64,000 bases of DNA from Oscillatoriaceae cyanobacterium Prado104 (GTDB lineage: Bacteria > Cyanobacteriota > Cyanobacteriia > Cyanobacteriales > Microcoleaceae). Shown one piece after another: positions 30,308-39,449 of the stretch (its first letter is position 1; every line of letters begins with the position of its first letter). The notes under the pieces were generated by a model. The model saw only the letters and a list, made by a program, of their open reading frames with translations. It was not told where the DNA came from and made no database searches. The translations under genes and the position numbers were made by a program. The stretch lies in NCBI GenBank assembly GCA_025454405.1, contig JALOON010000079.1, forward strand, positions 1-64,000, written 5' to 3'.

Positions 30308-30577
30308 ATGAAACGCAACAATTTGCTAAACGACATTTTACCGAGAGATTTTCAAGAAGCAATTGAGTTAGCACAAATGGTGCGATCGCGCCACCCAATC
30401 CCGGTACAAATTTTTCTAGTAATGTGCATTAACTTAATACTTGCCCCGGCAGTTTATGCGGCTGTTGGTGATGATTTCACAAAGAAATCTGCCTGGGCTT
30501 TAAGTCTTTTAGGTTTGGTAACTGTTGGACTTGCAATTTATTTATGTGTCGTAATTTTTCAACCCGAAAGATTTTAG
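30308..30577 (+). CDS. kdpF: small Kdp membrane subunit (KdpG/KdpF-like)
   Basis: 89 residues. A polar N-terminal part (FQEAIELAQMVRSRHP) is followed by two hydrophobic segments. The second, WALSLLGLVTVGLAIYLCVVIFQPERF, has the KdpF form (a single helix ending YL...PE.F). In Anabaena the gene at this place, between kdpB and kdpC, has been called kdpG; this may be the same. KdpF stabilises the Kdp complex. Ribosome-binding site GGAGG is 8 bases upstream. Confidence 0.75.
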   Translation: MKRNNLLNDILPRDFQEAIELAQMVRSRHPIPVQIFLVMCINLILAPAVYAAVGDDFTKKSAWALSLLGLVTVGLAIYLCVVIFQPERF

Positions 30578-30871
30578 CTGTAACAGCAGCACCTGGGGTG
30601 CGCAGTGCGCACCTTACCGACTCTTAGAAACCGGGTTTTTTCGCAAAAATATTTGGTTTCAGCGCGCAGATTCGGTAAAAAACCAGGTTTCTGCCCCATC
30701 AACTATCAACTGTCAAACGATTTTAGATTTTAGATAGTTGGTTGAAGATTGAGGATTGTCAATCGTTCCACTCTTCCTTCTTCCTTCTTCCGAATGACTC
30801 GGTTCATACGAATAATTCATCCGTGTATCCGTGTCATAATCCGTGTCGTGCCTTCCTTCTTATCAACTGTC
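30578..30871. other. intergenic gap in the kdp cluster with short repeats
   Basis: Holds a GGTGCGCAGTGCGCACC palindrome (30597-30613), an AGAAACCGGGTTTTTT/AAAACCAGGTTTCT inverted pair, and short TTTTAGATTTTAGAT and CTTCCTTCTTCC repeats. No gene seen. Confidence 0.6.
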
Positions 30872-31501
30872 ATGAGAGAAATAATCAGAGCAATTCGCGT
30901 CACCCTAGTTTTGTGGGGACTTACAGCAATTATTTACCCCTTGGTAATGCTGATCGTCGGTCAAATTGCCTTCAATTCGCAAGCAAACGGCAGCTTAATT
31001 ATCAGACAAGGAGTTGCAGTCGGTTCCTCATTAATCGGACAACCTTTCACCTCAGAAAGATATTTTTGGAGCCGCCCCAGCACCACAAATTACAGCAGCT
31101 TTGCATCCGCTGATTTTAACCCGACAAATGCCGATAATTTAACTCAAAGAACGGGAGTTTCAGGAGCCAGTAATTTAGCTCCTAGCAACCCAGACTTGCT
31201 GAATCGGGGTAATGAAAAAGATGGTTTTCAAGGTGTAAAAGTTGAAATCAATAAACTTGAAAAAGCTGACATCAGCCCGACGGCGGATTTAGTCTACGCT
31301 TCCGGTTCCAGCCTCGATCCGCACATTAGCGTACAATCAGCAAGAGCGCAAATTCAACGGATCGCAAACGCTCGATCGCTCAATCCAAATCAAGTAGAAA
31401 TCTTGGTTTCTAAAAACACAGATGGCAGATTTCTCGGCATTTTCGGCGAACCGGGAGTTAACGTCCTCAAACTCAATTTAGCGCTCGATCGATTGCCATA
31501 G
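30872..31501 (+). CDS. kdpC: potassium-transporting ATPase subunit C
   Basis: About 209 residues from the ATG at 30872; the open frame extends upstream through repeat DNA. One N-terminal membrane helix (RVTLVLWGLTAIIYPLVMLIVGQIAF) and the KdpC signatures GSSLIGQPFTSERYFWSRPS and ADLVYASGSSLDPHISVQSARAQIQRIA. It is the periplasmic/cytosolic accessory that stabilises ATP binding by KdpB and K+ binding by KdpA. Complete. Confidence 0.92.
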   Translation: MREIIRAIRVTLVLWGLTAIIYPLVMLIVGQIAFNSQANGSLIIRQGVAVGSSLIGQPFTSERYFWSRPSTTNYSSFASADFNPTNADNLTQRTGVSGASNLAPSNPDLLNRGNEKDGFQGVKVEINKLEKADISPTADLVYASGSSLDPHISVQSARAQIQRIANARSLNPNQVEILVSKNTDGRFLGIFGEPGVNVLKLNLALDRLP

Positions 31502-31666
31502 TAGGTTGGGTTTCGTTCCTCAACCCAACCAAAAAATCCAAGTAAAAATAGAAATCTGTTTTGCTCGATCGATTATCATAGTAGGTTGGGTTGAGGAACG
31601 AAACCTCCGCTTCACTCCACCAAACATCAATTTTTGTTGGGTTTCACTTCGTTCAACCCAACCTAC
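31501..31666. repeat. GTAGGTTGGGTT inverted-repeat element(s)
   Basis: Two nested copies of an inverted repeat with TAGGTTGGGTT/AACCCAACCTA ends and GAGGAACGAAACC/GGTTTCGTTCCTC-type arms fill the kdpC-kdpD gap. Miniature-element-like. They are followed by CTTCCTTCTTCC simple repeats. Confidence 0.8.
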
Positions 31667-31699
31667 AAATACTACTTCCTTCTTCCTTCTTCCTTCTTT

Positions 31700-32818
31700 A
31701 TGATTCACTCTAGCGAAATCTCCCAACAGCATCGCCCTCACGATCGCCCCCGCCGCCGTGGAAAGCATAAAATATTTATCGGTATGGCCCCCGGTGTCGG
31801 CAAAACTTTCCGAATGCTGGAAGAAGGACACAGGCTCAAATCTGAAGGCATTGATGTGGCGATCGGCTTGTTAGAAACTCACGGGCGCAAAGAAACAGCA
31901 ACTAAAGCCGAAGGACTCGAAATAATACCCCGAAAACAAATGCGCAGGGGCGAAACAATCCTGACAGAAATGGATACCGCAGCGGTGATATCGCGCCGCC
32001 CCCAACTAGCATTAATCGACGAACTCGCCCATACAAACGTTCCTGGTTCGCAGCGAGAAAAGCGCTATCAAGATGTCGAAGAAATTCTCAATGCGGGAAT
32101 TGATGTTTTCTCAACGGTCAACATTCAACACATAGAAAGTCTCAACGATTTAGTAGCTCGAATTACCGGAGTTGTCGTGCGAGAAAGAGTGCCCGATCGC
32201 ATCCTCGAAGATGCTGACGAAATTGTCGTTGTTGATGTCACGCCGGAAACCTTAGAAGAACGGTTGTTAGAAGGTAAAATTTACGCACCCGAAAAAATCG
32301 AACAATCCTTAGAAAACTTTTTTCAGCGCCGTCATTTAATTGCTTTGCGAGAACTGGCTTTGCGAGAAGTTGCAGACAATGTTGAAGACGATGCCGAAAA
32401 TTTCAAAGGTCAATTTTGCAACATTCACGAACGAGTTTTGGTGTGCGTTTCCACTTACCCGAATTCTTTGCAACTGCTGCGGCGGGGTGCGAGAATTGCT
32501 AGCTACATGAATGCTCCTTTTTATACTTTGTTTGTGGACGATCCAGACCGATTTTTAACAAAAGTAGAAAGTTTGCACGTTGAAACTTGTCAGAAGCTTT
32601 GCCAAGAATTTCAGGGGCAATTTCTGCGGGTGCAAAGTCCGAATGTAGCCAAAGCAATTTCTGATGTTGCGAAACAGTATCGCATTACTCAAATCGTCAT
32701 CGGTGAAAGCCAGAAATCTCGCTGGCAATTGCTGTTTCGCGGTTCTTTAACTCAGCAATTAGTGCGATCGCTCAAACACGTAGATTTGCACATCATCGCT
32801 ACAGAAAAAAGTCAGTAA
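31700..32818 (+). CDS. kdpD: short KdpD (N-terminal sensor domain only)
   Basis: About 372 residues from the ATG at 31700. It has the KdpD domain with Walker-A-like GMAPGVGKT (near residue 29), LAHTNVPGSQREKRYQDVEEIL and FSTVNIQHIESLNDLV. A universal-stress-protein-like half follows (RVLVCVSTYPNS ... VIGESQKSRWQLLFRGSLTQQLV). The membrane and histidine-kinase parts of E. coli KdpD are absent. Such short KdpDs are normal in cyanobacteria (reported in Anabaena), so this is not a truncation. No kdpE is nearby. Confidence 0.9.
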   Translation: MIHSSEISQQHRPHDRPRRRGKHKIFIGMAPGVGKTFRMLEEGHRLKSEGIDVAIGLLETHGRKETATKAEGLEIIPRKQMRRGETILTEMDTAAVISRRPQLALIDELAHTNVPGSQREKRYQDVEEILNAGIDVFSTVNIQHIESLNDLVARITGVVVRERVPDRILEDADEIVVVDVTPETLEERLLEGKIYAPEKIEQSLENFFQRRHLIALRELALREVADNVEDDAENFKGQFCNIHERVLVCVSTYPNSLQLLRRGARIASYMNAPFYTLFVDDPDRFLTKVESLHVETCQKLCQEFQGQFLRVQSPNVAKAISDVAKQYRITQIVIGESQKSRWQLLFRGSLTQQLVRSLKHVDLHIIATEKSQ

Positions 32819-32826
32819 GTAGAAGA

Positions 32827-34431
32827 GTGGAAAAATACATAAAAGACAGCAACGTATTAATTGTGGCGGCAGCAGGCAACGACGGCTGCGAGTGCTTGCA
32901 CGTCCCGGCAGCACTACCTGCAGTCCTGGCCGTAGGGGCAATGGACGATCGGGGGCAAATCTTAGACTTCAGTAACTGGGGCGAAACCTATCAAACTCAA
33001 GGCATTGTCGCCCCTGGAGAAAACATTCTCGGCGCTAAACCGGGAGGAGGGACTGTCCGGTTGGGCGGTACTAGCTTTGCAACTCCCATTGTCTCTGGAG
33101 TGGCAGCACTGCTGCTGAGCCAGCAAGTGCAGCAAGGGGAAAAACCCAACCCCCAACAAGTGCGAGATGCTTTGCTCGCAAGTGCCATCCCTTGTGAAGC
33201 TGATGCAGTAGAAAACTCTTTCCGCTGTTTGGCTGGCAAGCTCAATATTTCAGGTGCAATTCACATAGTGCAACAAGGAGCAAAAATGTCTGAATCAGCA
33301 GAAACAGTCGTACCTGCAGGGTGCGGCTGTCAGGGCACTCAAGTCAGCGATGCTGTCATTGAGGAGCCGGATAACGCAATTAACTCCCAAAAACAAATCG
33401 AAACCGATCGAGGTGAAGTTGTTCCTGCTGGCACGGCAGCCTCTTTAACACCCCTTGCCACCAAATCGGAAACTTATATCAATCCTCCCTCATTTTCAGC
33501 ACAATCTACTTCTTCAAGACAGACTGCAATGCCGCATCAATCCTCAAATTTTGTGACCGCCAGCCAAGCACCCAGCGAACTTGCTGGCAGTAATTTAGTT
33601 TATGCTTTGGGAACATTAGGTTATGACTTCGGCACCGAAGCAAGGCGCGACTCTTTCAAACAACTGATGCCAGGGTTGAGCATCGACAATACCATCGTTC
33701 CTGCTAATCCCTACGATGCCCGTCAGATGGTGGATTATTTAGGAGCAAATCTTTCCGAAGCCAAAGCTTTAATTTGGACGTTAAATCTAGAATTAACTCC
33801 GATTTACGCGATCGAACCTGTCGGTGCTTTTGCCAGAGATGTTTATGCAATCTTGCAAGAACTCCTAGGCGGACAAATTGCCGCCGAAGCAAGCAACGAT
33901 TATGTCGAGCGAGTCAGCATTCCTGGTGTTTTAAGCGGCAGAACAGTCAAACTATTTTCCGGGCAAGTTGTTCCTGTAGTGGAAATCTACAATGCGCGGG
34001 GACTTTACGGTTGGAAAATTAACAGCTTGGTTAATGCAGCCATAGACACTGTAAGGACGCAAGCGTCACAGGCAACTGAAAATGAGGCGATCCGGCGCAC
34101 TCTCCGCAGCTTCCTCAACCGCATTTATTACGACTTGCGCAACTTGGGAACAACTTCGCAAGACCGAGCGCTTAATTTCTCCGCTACCAACGCCTTTCAA
34201 GCTGCTTCTACTTTCGCTCAAGCAGTGGGTGCAGGAATGGAACTCGACAGCATTACAGTAGAAAAAAGCCCGTTCTGCAGGCTTGACAGCGATTGCTGGG
34301 ATGTGAAATTAAAGTTTTTTGACCCAGAAAATAGCCGGCGCGCCAAGAAAGTTTACCGCTTTACCATTGATGTGAGCGATATCATTCCCGTTACATTGGG
34401 CGAAGTTCGGACTTGGGCTACGTCTTATTAA
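32827..34431 (+). CDS. PatA/PatG-type cyanobactin maturation protease, N-terminally truncated
   Basis: 534 residues from GTG, starting only 8 bases after the kdpD stop. The sequence opens inside a subtilisin domain: oxyanion Asn in VAAAGNDG (residue 18) and the catalytic Ser in GGTSFATPIVSG (residue 83) are present. The segments carrying the catalytic Asp and His are missing. A variable linker follows, then the PatG-type C-terminal domain (LGTLGYDFGTEARRD to PVTLGEVRTWA). The intact paralogue at 40634-42844 shares the whole architecture. As read it cannot be an active serine protease; it may be a pseudogene or a binding-only protein. Confidence 0.75.
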   Translation: MEKYIKDSNVLIVAAAGNDGCECLHVPAALPAVLAVGAMDDRGQILDFSNWGETYQTQGIVAPGENILGAKPGGGTVRLGGTSFATPIVSGVAALLLSQQVQQGEKPNPQQVRDALLASAIPCEADAVENSFRCLAGKLNISGAIHIVQQGAKMSESAETVVPAGCGCQGTQVSDAVIEEPDNAINSQKQIETDRGEVVPAGTAASLTPLATKSETYINPPSFSAQSTSSRQTAMPHQSSNFVTASQAPSELAGSNLVYALGTLGYDFGTEARRDSFKQLMPGLSIDNTIVPANPYDARQMVDYLGANLSEAKALIWTLNLELTPIYAIEPVGAFARDVYAILQELLGGQIAAEASNDYVERVSIPGVLSGRTVKLFSGQVVPVVEIYNARGLYGWKINSLVNAAIDTVRTQASQATENEAIRRTLRSFLNRIYYDLRNLGTTSQDRALNFSATNAFQAASTFAQAVGAGMELDSITVEKSPFCRLDSDCWDVKLKFFDPENSRRAKKVYRFTIDVSDIIPVTLGEVRTWATSY

Positions 34432-34465
34432 CCAGCAAGATTTCTGCGGTTAATCAAGGTATGTT

Positions 34466-34491
34466 GGTGCGTTACATCGATGTAACGCACC
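34466..34491. repeat. 26-bp perfect palindrome
   Basis: Perfect palindrome with arms GGTGCGTTACATC/GATGTAACGCACC between the truncated protease and the 53-aa peptide gene. Related GGTGCG(C)-type palindromes occur at 30597, 35309 and 50757, so this is likely a dispersed element, though it could act as a terminator. Confidence 0.7.
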
Positions 34492-34544
34492 CCCTTTGCT
34501 CAAATTATGTTCAAATATTACCTGAGATTTGGAGAAGCAAAATC

Positions 34545-34706
34545 ATGAGATTGCCCAAGTTATCTACCCCTGTTAAACGGAACTTACCCCCCGCACGAAA
34601 TTCATTTCTTATGAAACCATTACAGGGCGAGACTTTCCTGGATCGGGAAAATCTCCTACATGACTACAAGTACATGGCTACACAATTGTCACTGCCAAAT
34701 GGCTAA
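34545..34706 (+). CDS. 53-residue peptide, possible RiPP precursor
   Basis: Starts MRLPKLSTPVKRNLPP and has a GGAG ribosome-binding site at normal distance. The beginning (LPKLSTPVKR) recalls the xxLxPxxxxPVxR leader pattern of cyanobactin precursors, and the gene lies directly after a PatG-type protease. The rest (FLMKPLQGETFLDRENLLHDY) is not like a known core. Function unknown; the precursor idea is inference. Confidence 0.45.
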   Translation: MRLPKLSTPVKRNLPPARNSFLMKPLQGETFLDRENLLHDYKYMATQLSLPNG

Positions 34707-34759
34707 AACTAATACAGCTCAAAGAATACAGCCACCGAAACTACCCCCTCCGGGGGTAA

Positions 34760-34939
34760 GTTCCGGTTAAAAGACCCGATATTATTTACCCGCACCGAGC
34801 CGTTGATGTCGTCAACGGCACCGTAGAAGGACTGGTTCGCGTTCGCATGAAATTGCTGCACGGTGCCAATTTTAACGATCCGGCTGCTTTTGAGCATAGA
34901 AGCTACCAGCAAATCAAATATTCTCAGTACAAACGCTAG
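34760..34939 (+). other. possible gene remnant, orientation unsure
   Basis: The plus strand reads KRPDIIYPHRAVDVVNG to HRSYQQIKYSQYKR and stop, with no start codon. The minus strand over 34709-34912 is also open (IGTVQQFHANANQSFYGAVDD ... VVSVAVFFELY), with a beta-protein look. One is probably the 3' remnant of a real gene. I cannot name it. Confidence 0.3.
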
Positions 34940-35050
34940 CGCAGCGCACTATCTGCTAAGTCGCAGTAAATTAAAAGAAAGTTGCTGCAAGCGCGATGCT
35001 ACTTTCGGAACATAAATATCCCAACACAAAATTAGGAGAGAGGAAAAATC

Positions 35051-35251
35051 ATGACTAAGAAAGACAAAAATTCTGCCGGAGAAACTCAAACAGAATCTGA
35101 TGATACCAATGAATTAGCAAAGATTAAAAATCGTTTTCTAGCAACAGGAATTGAGGATTATGGATTTTGGTGGGCGCAAATGTTGAAAGAACAATCGGGT
35201 AAGTCCGTCCCCGATCCATCATCATTCCGCCGCGGGCGGATTTGGTCTTAA
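35051..35251 (+). CDS. 66-residue precursor-like peptide with EDYGFWW...RRGRIWS tail
   Basis: Strong ribosome-binding site (AGGAGAGAGG) 8-17 bases before the ATG. The N-terminal half is polar (KKDKNSAGETQTESDD). The C-terminal half reads TGIEDYGFWWAQMLKEQ, then a short linker and RRGRIWS at the very end. The same two blocks end the large LamG protein 184 bases downstream. It sits between two PatA/PatG-type proteases, so a secreted or processed peptide is likely. Family not recognised. Confidence 0.65.
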   Translation: MTKKDKNSAGETQTESDDTNELAKIKNRFLATGIEDYGFWWAQMLKEQSGKSVPDPSSFRRGRIWS

Positions 35252-35434
35252 TTAAATCTCTCGATGGCCGCTCCCAGACGCAAAACTGACAAGCATCAGA
35301 AAAGCAGTAAGGTGCGCGCTGCGCACCCTAGCTATCCCTTTCAGTAGATGCACATATCCTGCAAAACTGACAAGCATCGGAAAAATTATCGATTAAAAAT
35401 TGCCTGACTTTAACTCAAAACAGGAGAAGTAAAA
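35252..35434. other. short intergenic region with a GGTGCGCGCTGCGCACC palindrome
   Basis: Carries the palindrome near 35309-35333 and a repeated CAAAACTGACAAGCATC (35280 and 35361). No gene. Confidence 0.5.
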
Positions 35435-38400
35435 ATGGCTAATTTTCAGTCTGTTTTAAAATTTAGTAACGCCAGCGATATTGTAGAAATTCCCTTGGCA
35501 ACACCTGTAAAACCCAGCCGATTTACCCTCTCCTGTTGGGCAAGAGTTTTAGGAGGTCAGGGAAGCTGGCGCAGTCCGGTTTGCTTGCGAGACACAAGTT
35601 CCAATAACAGGTACGCATTTTACGCAGGTACTGGAAATCAATGGCACTTTTATCTCGAAGGAACTTCTTCAGATTCTATTGTTGCTTCGGTAGTAAATCT
35701 AGTAACTCTCAATGTTTGGACTCACTTAGCAACAACCTACGATGGCACTAAACTGACACTCTATGTCAACGGCAATGCAGTCGCGCAAAAAGATTCAGTA
35801 GCTCCTCATACCATCAATCGCGTCGAGATAGGGAGCGTTGCTGGCTCTTACCCTTTCCCCGGTGAAGTTACCGAAGTTTGTTTCTGGAACTGCGCCCGCA
35901 CCCAAGCAGAAATTCAACAAGATATGTACCGGGGTTTGAGGGGGGACGAGCCAGATTTGTTAGGTTATTGGCCTCTGTCAGAAGGCTCTGGCAATACCGT
36001 TGCCGACAAGACCGAAAAGAAAAACAACGGCACGATTAAAGGCGCAACTTGGCAGCAGCAAATCTTTTTTCAACCCATTCAACCCACCCTTCAGCAGAAA
36101 ACTAACATCGAGTCAGAGTCCGTTCTTGTTTTTGACGGTAAAGATGATTATGTAGAATTTCCCGGCCAATGTGTGCCAGCAGGCAATGAAATTACTGTCA
36201 CCTTTTGGGTCTATGGGGGAAGTTCGCTTCCCAAGCAGACTAGCATCCTCGAAGCAGTGGAAAAGTCTGCAGTCAGAATGTTAAATATCCATCTCCCTTG
36301 GAGTAATGGTAGAGTTTACTTCGATTGCGGGAGTCAAACTACTTGCGATCGCATTGAAAAAGACGCTCCTGCCAGCGAATATAAAGACAAATGGACGCAC
36401 TGGGCTTTTACTAAAAACGTAACGACCGGAGAGATGAAAATCTATCTTAATGGTGAACTATGGCATAGCGAAGGTAATAAAAAAGCTGCTATATCCCAAG
36501 CAGACAAGCTCGCCATTGGTTCTCACCCTAGCCCTGCTCTAGGTAATCACTATCACGGCATGATGCAGGAACTGAGCATCTGGAGTCGCGCTCTTTCCCC
36601 AGAGGAAATCAAACAAAATATGAATCGCCGCTTGGTAGGGAACGAACCAAATTTAACAGGCTATTGGCCTTTGAATGAAGGGACTGGGACTATTGTCCGA
36701 GACAAAACTCGCCGGGGCAATCACGGCTCAATTAATGGAGCAACCTGGCAGCAGCAAAAATTTTTACAACCCGCAGAAGCGTCAATTACTACTGCAACTT
36801 GGGAAGAACCAATCTTTTTACAAGCTGCCAGCGAACAGAGACCTTTTCAGTCAGTCTTGGTGCTTGACGGACAAGATGACTGTGTAGAAATTCCTTATAC
36901 ACCAACTCTCAATCCCGATCGCTTTACGGCATCCTGTTGGGTAAAAGTGCAAGGAGGACAGGGAAGCACTCGCTCTATAATTGTTTCGCGCGACATGAAT
37001 CCCCCAAAAGGATATGTTCTCAACGTTGGCGACAACAACAATAAGTGGCAGTTTTGGATAGCAGATGGCAAGGGAAACTGGTTTGGTGTGGTTGGTTCAG
37101 ATGTGACGCTCAATAGCTGGACTCACATCGCAGCTACCTGGGACGGCAGCAAACTTGCACTCTATATTAATGGAGAATTGGCTCAAGAAATAACGGGAAA
37201 TTACGCTCCCAATACGGCTCGTCCCCTGCGCATCGGTGCGGGAGCTACAGAAGTAAACCCGACTAGGTTTCTGCCCGGTCAAATTGCGGATGTCAGCATC
37301 TGGAATCGCCCCCTTTCTCAAGCAGAAATTAAAAAGCAGATGGATGTCCGCTTAGCAGGCAACGAACCAGGTTTAGTCGGGTATTGGCATTTGAATGAAG
37401 GGGCTGGGACGATCGCTACTGACAAGAGTACCATTGCCCATCACGGTGTAATTAAAGGGGGAGCAGTTTGGAACCGACAACTGTTCTTAAGGGCAGAAAC
37501 TCAAGTCGCGTCGATCGAGAAAAAAACTCCCTTAGAAAGTAAAGCAGCTCTTTATTTTGATGGACAGGACGATTGTATTAACTTGGGCAAAAAGCCGCTA
37601 TTTAAAGTTGAGAAAAATCTCACATTAGAAGCTTGGGTTTGTACTGAGAGAAACAACCAAGAATGGATAGGTGTTTTCTCAAATGTTTACGATACAGGAG
37701 CTACAGAAAGCGGCTATTGCTTGTGCTTGGATGGAAAGGGTGGTGTTGAGTTTGGCTTAACACCTTCATCAACGCAGAGAATTATTTACTTGAGTAGTGG
37801 GGCAAATACTTTACCACTGAATGAATGGCATCATGTGGCAGGGGTTTATGATGGTCAGCAGATGAGGGTTTATATTGATGGAGTGCAAAAAATAACCCAA
37901 GCCGTTGCTAGCCCTAGCATTTCTTACAACCCAGAAAACAACCTGCACATCGGAGGTTACAAAGATGACGATGAAGCTTACTATTTCAGAGGAAAAATCT
38001 CTGAAGTACGGCTCTGGAATGTAGCTCGCTCTCCTGAAGAAATTCAAAAGAATATGTCCTGCCGTTTGACTGGTAACGAACCAGGATTGGTGGGTTATTG
38101 GCCACTCAATGAAGGATCGGGAAATACCGTTTCCGACAAAACGGTTAAAGGAAATCACGGACCGATTTCGGGGGCGACTTGGACAGAACCCGGCCCTCAA
38201 TTAGTCGTTGCGAAACTGTCAGAAGCTAAGCCAGTTGATGCTAACCAAGAAAAGGCACTTGCTGAACAAAAAGCCGCACTGGAAAAGGCGTTAGCAGATA
38301 AAGCCGCAGCAGAAGCCAAAGCAGCCGCAGATGCTAAGGCTGCGACTGATGCCAAGGCGGCTGCTGACAAAGCAATTGCTGAAAAACAAGCTGCTGAAAA

Positions 38401-39112
38401 ACAAGCAGCGGATGCTAAGGCTGCTGCTGACAAAGCAACTGCTGAAAAACAAGCTGCTGAAAAACAAGCAGTGGATGCTAAGGCTGCTGCTGACAAAGTA
38501 ACTGCTGAAAAACAAGCTGCTGAAAAACAAGCAGCGGATGCTAAGGCTGCTGCTGACAAAGTAACTGCTGAAAAACAAGCGGCAGAACAAGCAGCGGCAC
38601 AACAAGCAGCGGCGGCCCAAAAAGCAGCAGCAGAAAAAGCAGAGTTGGAAAAAGCCCTAGCGGAGGCGAAAGCTACTGCTGACAAAGCGGTGGCTGAAGC
38701 TCAAGCAGCAACGGCAACAAAACTGGCAGCGGAGGCAAAAGCAGCGGCCGATCGAGCAGAGGCAGAAGCTCAAATCGCTGAGATTCAAGCGGCGACGGCG
38801 AAGAAGGTGGAGAAAGCAGAAGCGGAAGCCAGGGCTGCTGAAGCTAGAGCGAAAGCTGCTGAGGCTGCTGCTTTAGCTTTAGCAGTAGAGGAAAAAGCCA
38901 AGGAGGTGAAAGGAGAGACAAAAGATAAGGTTACTGGGATTAATGCCGATCGAGCCAAAAGTCGGCTGTTGAAAAACTCAACTGGTTTGGAAGACTATGG
39001 TTATTGGTGGCAGCAGATGTTGCAACAGCCGCAACAAGAAAGTGAGGGCGATGGCCATAATAATCGCAGGGGTCGAATTGGCCGTAATCGCAGGGGTCGA
39101 ATTTGGTCTTAG
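35435..39112 (+). CDS. four-LamG protein with coiled-coil stalk and RRGRIWS tail
   Basis: 1225 residues. Four concanavalin/LamG-like domains (about 1-205, 225-445, 465-685, 700-905). Each has a W-(T/N)H-(L/I/V)A strand and ends with SIWNR-type + LVGYWPLNEGSG + NHG(T/S/P)I. Next comes an Ala/Lys/Glu-rich heptad region (about 915-1160) with AADKATAEKQAAEKQA units repeated. The last ~50 residues read STGLEDYGYWWQQML, then two RRGRI blocks and final RRGRIWS, matching the 66-aa peptide. No signal peptide. Ribosome-binding site CAGGAG. LamG domains bind sugars or proteins, so a displayed or processed surface protein is plausible. Confidence 0.85.
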   Translation: MANFQSVLKFSNASDIVEIPLATPVKPSRFTLSCWARVLGGQGSWRSPVCLRDTSSNNRYAFYAGTGNQWHFYLEGTSSDSIVASVVNLVTLNVWTHLATTYDGTKLTLYVNGNAVAQKDSVAPHTINRVEIGSVAGSYPFPGEVTEVCFWNCARTQAEIQQDMYRGLRGDEPDLLGYWPLSEGSGNTVADKTEKKNNGTIKGATWQQQIFFQPIQPTLQQKTNIESESVLVFDGKDDYVEFPGQCVPAGNEITVTFWVYGGSSLPKQTSILEAVEKSAVRMLNIHLPWSNGRVYFDCGSQTTCDRIEKDAPASEYKDKWTHWAFTKNVTTGEMKIYLNGELWHSEGNKKAAISQADKLAIGSHPSPALGNHYHGMMQELSIWSRALSPEEIKQNMNRRLVGNEPNLTGYWPLNEGTGTIVRDKTRRGNHGSINGATWQQQKFLQPAEASITTATWEEPIFLQAASEQRPFQSVLVLDGQDDCVEIPYTPTLNPDRFTASCWVKVQGGQGSTRSIIVSRDMNPPKGYVLNVGDNNNKWQFWIADGKGNWFGVVGSDVTLNSWTHIAATWDGSKLALYINGELAQEITGNYAPNTARPLRIGAGATEVNPTRFLPGQIADVSIWNRPLSQAEIKKQMDVRLAGNEPGLVGYWHLNEGAGTIATDKSTIAHHGVIKGGAVWNRQLFLRAETQVASIEKKTPLESKAALYFDGQDDCINLGKKPLFKVEKNLTLEAWVCTERNNQEWIGVFSNVYDTGATESGYCLCLDGKGGVEFGLTPSSTQRIIYLSSGANTLPLNEWHHVAGVYDGQQMRVYIDGVQKITQAVASPSISYNPENNLHIGGYKDDDEAYYFRGKISEVRLWNVARSPEEIQKNMSCRLTGNEPGLVGYWPLNEGSGNTVSDKTVKGNHGPISGATWTEPGPQLVVAKLSEAKPVDANQEKALAEQKAALEKALADKAAAEAKAAADAKAATDAKAAADKAIAEKQAAEKQAADAKAAADKATAEKQAAEKQAVDAKAAADKVTAEKQAAEKQAADAKAAADKVTAEKQAAEQAAAQQAAAAQKAAAEKAELEKALAEAKATADKAVAEAQAATATKLAAEAKAAADRAEAEAQIAEIQAATAKKVEKAEAEARAAEARAKAAEAAALALAVEEKAKEVKGETKDKVTGINADRAKSRLLKNSTGLEDYGYWWQQMLQQPQQESEGDGHNNRRGRIGRNRRGRIWS

Positions 39113-39378
39113 TGTGAGTGCGATCGTCACCTTTGTTTGGCGATCGCTTTTTCCAGAGCATGGCTTTCTATCTCACATTTTATTTAATACCAATTCTCCA
39201 AAATAATGCAACAGTAGTTTGTACCGCTAAAGTCTAATTGTATTGGGTACTCGCTCTGCATTGTAGCAACCTTTTAGAGAAATGGTATAACTTAAATTAG
39301 TAGTCGAGCTTCGAGCTACTAATGTATTTTTTTGTTCGTTATCCGGTTAAAAAATAGTAAAAAAAAATCAAAAAAATC

Positions 39379-39407
39379 TTGACATTGTTATTAGTTTAAG
39401 CTAAATT
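39379..39407 (+). promoter_or_regulatory. sigma-70-type promoter of the 50-aa precursor gene
   Basis: TTGACA (39379-39384), 17-base spacer, TAAATT (39402-39407), 43 bases before the ATG at 39450. The -35 box is consensus; the -10 box matches 4 of 6. Confidence 0.6.
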
Positions 39408-39449
39408 TATATCTAAAGCTAACTCAGTTTTTATCGAGGAAAAAAACTC

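Noticed and set aside
31700-32818. KdpD as a truncated pseudogene
   Set aside because: Cyanobacterial KdpD proteins normally lack the kinase half, so the short form is expected.
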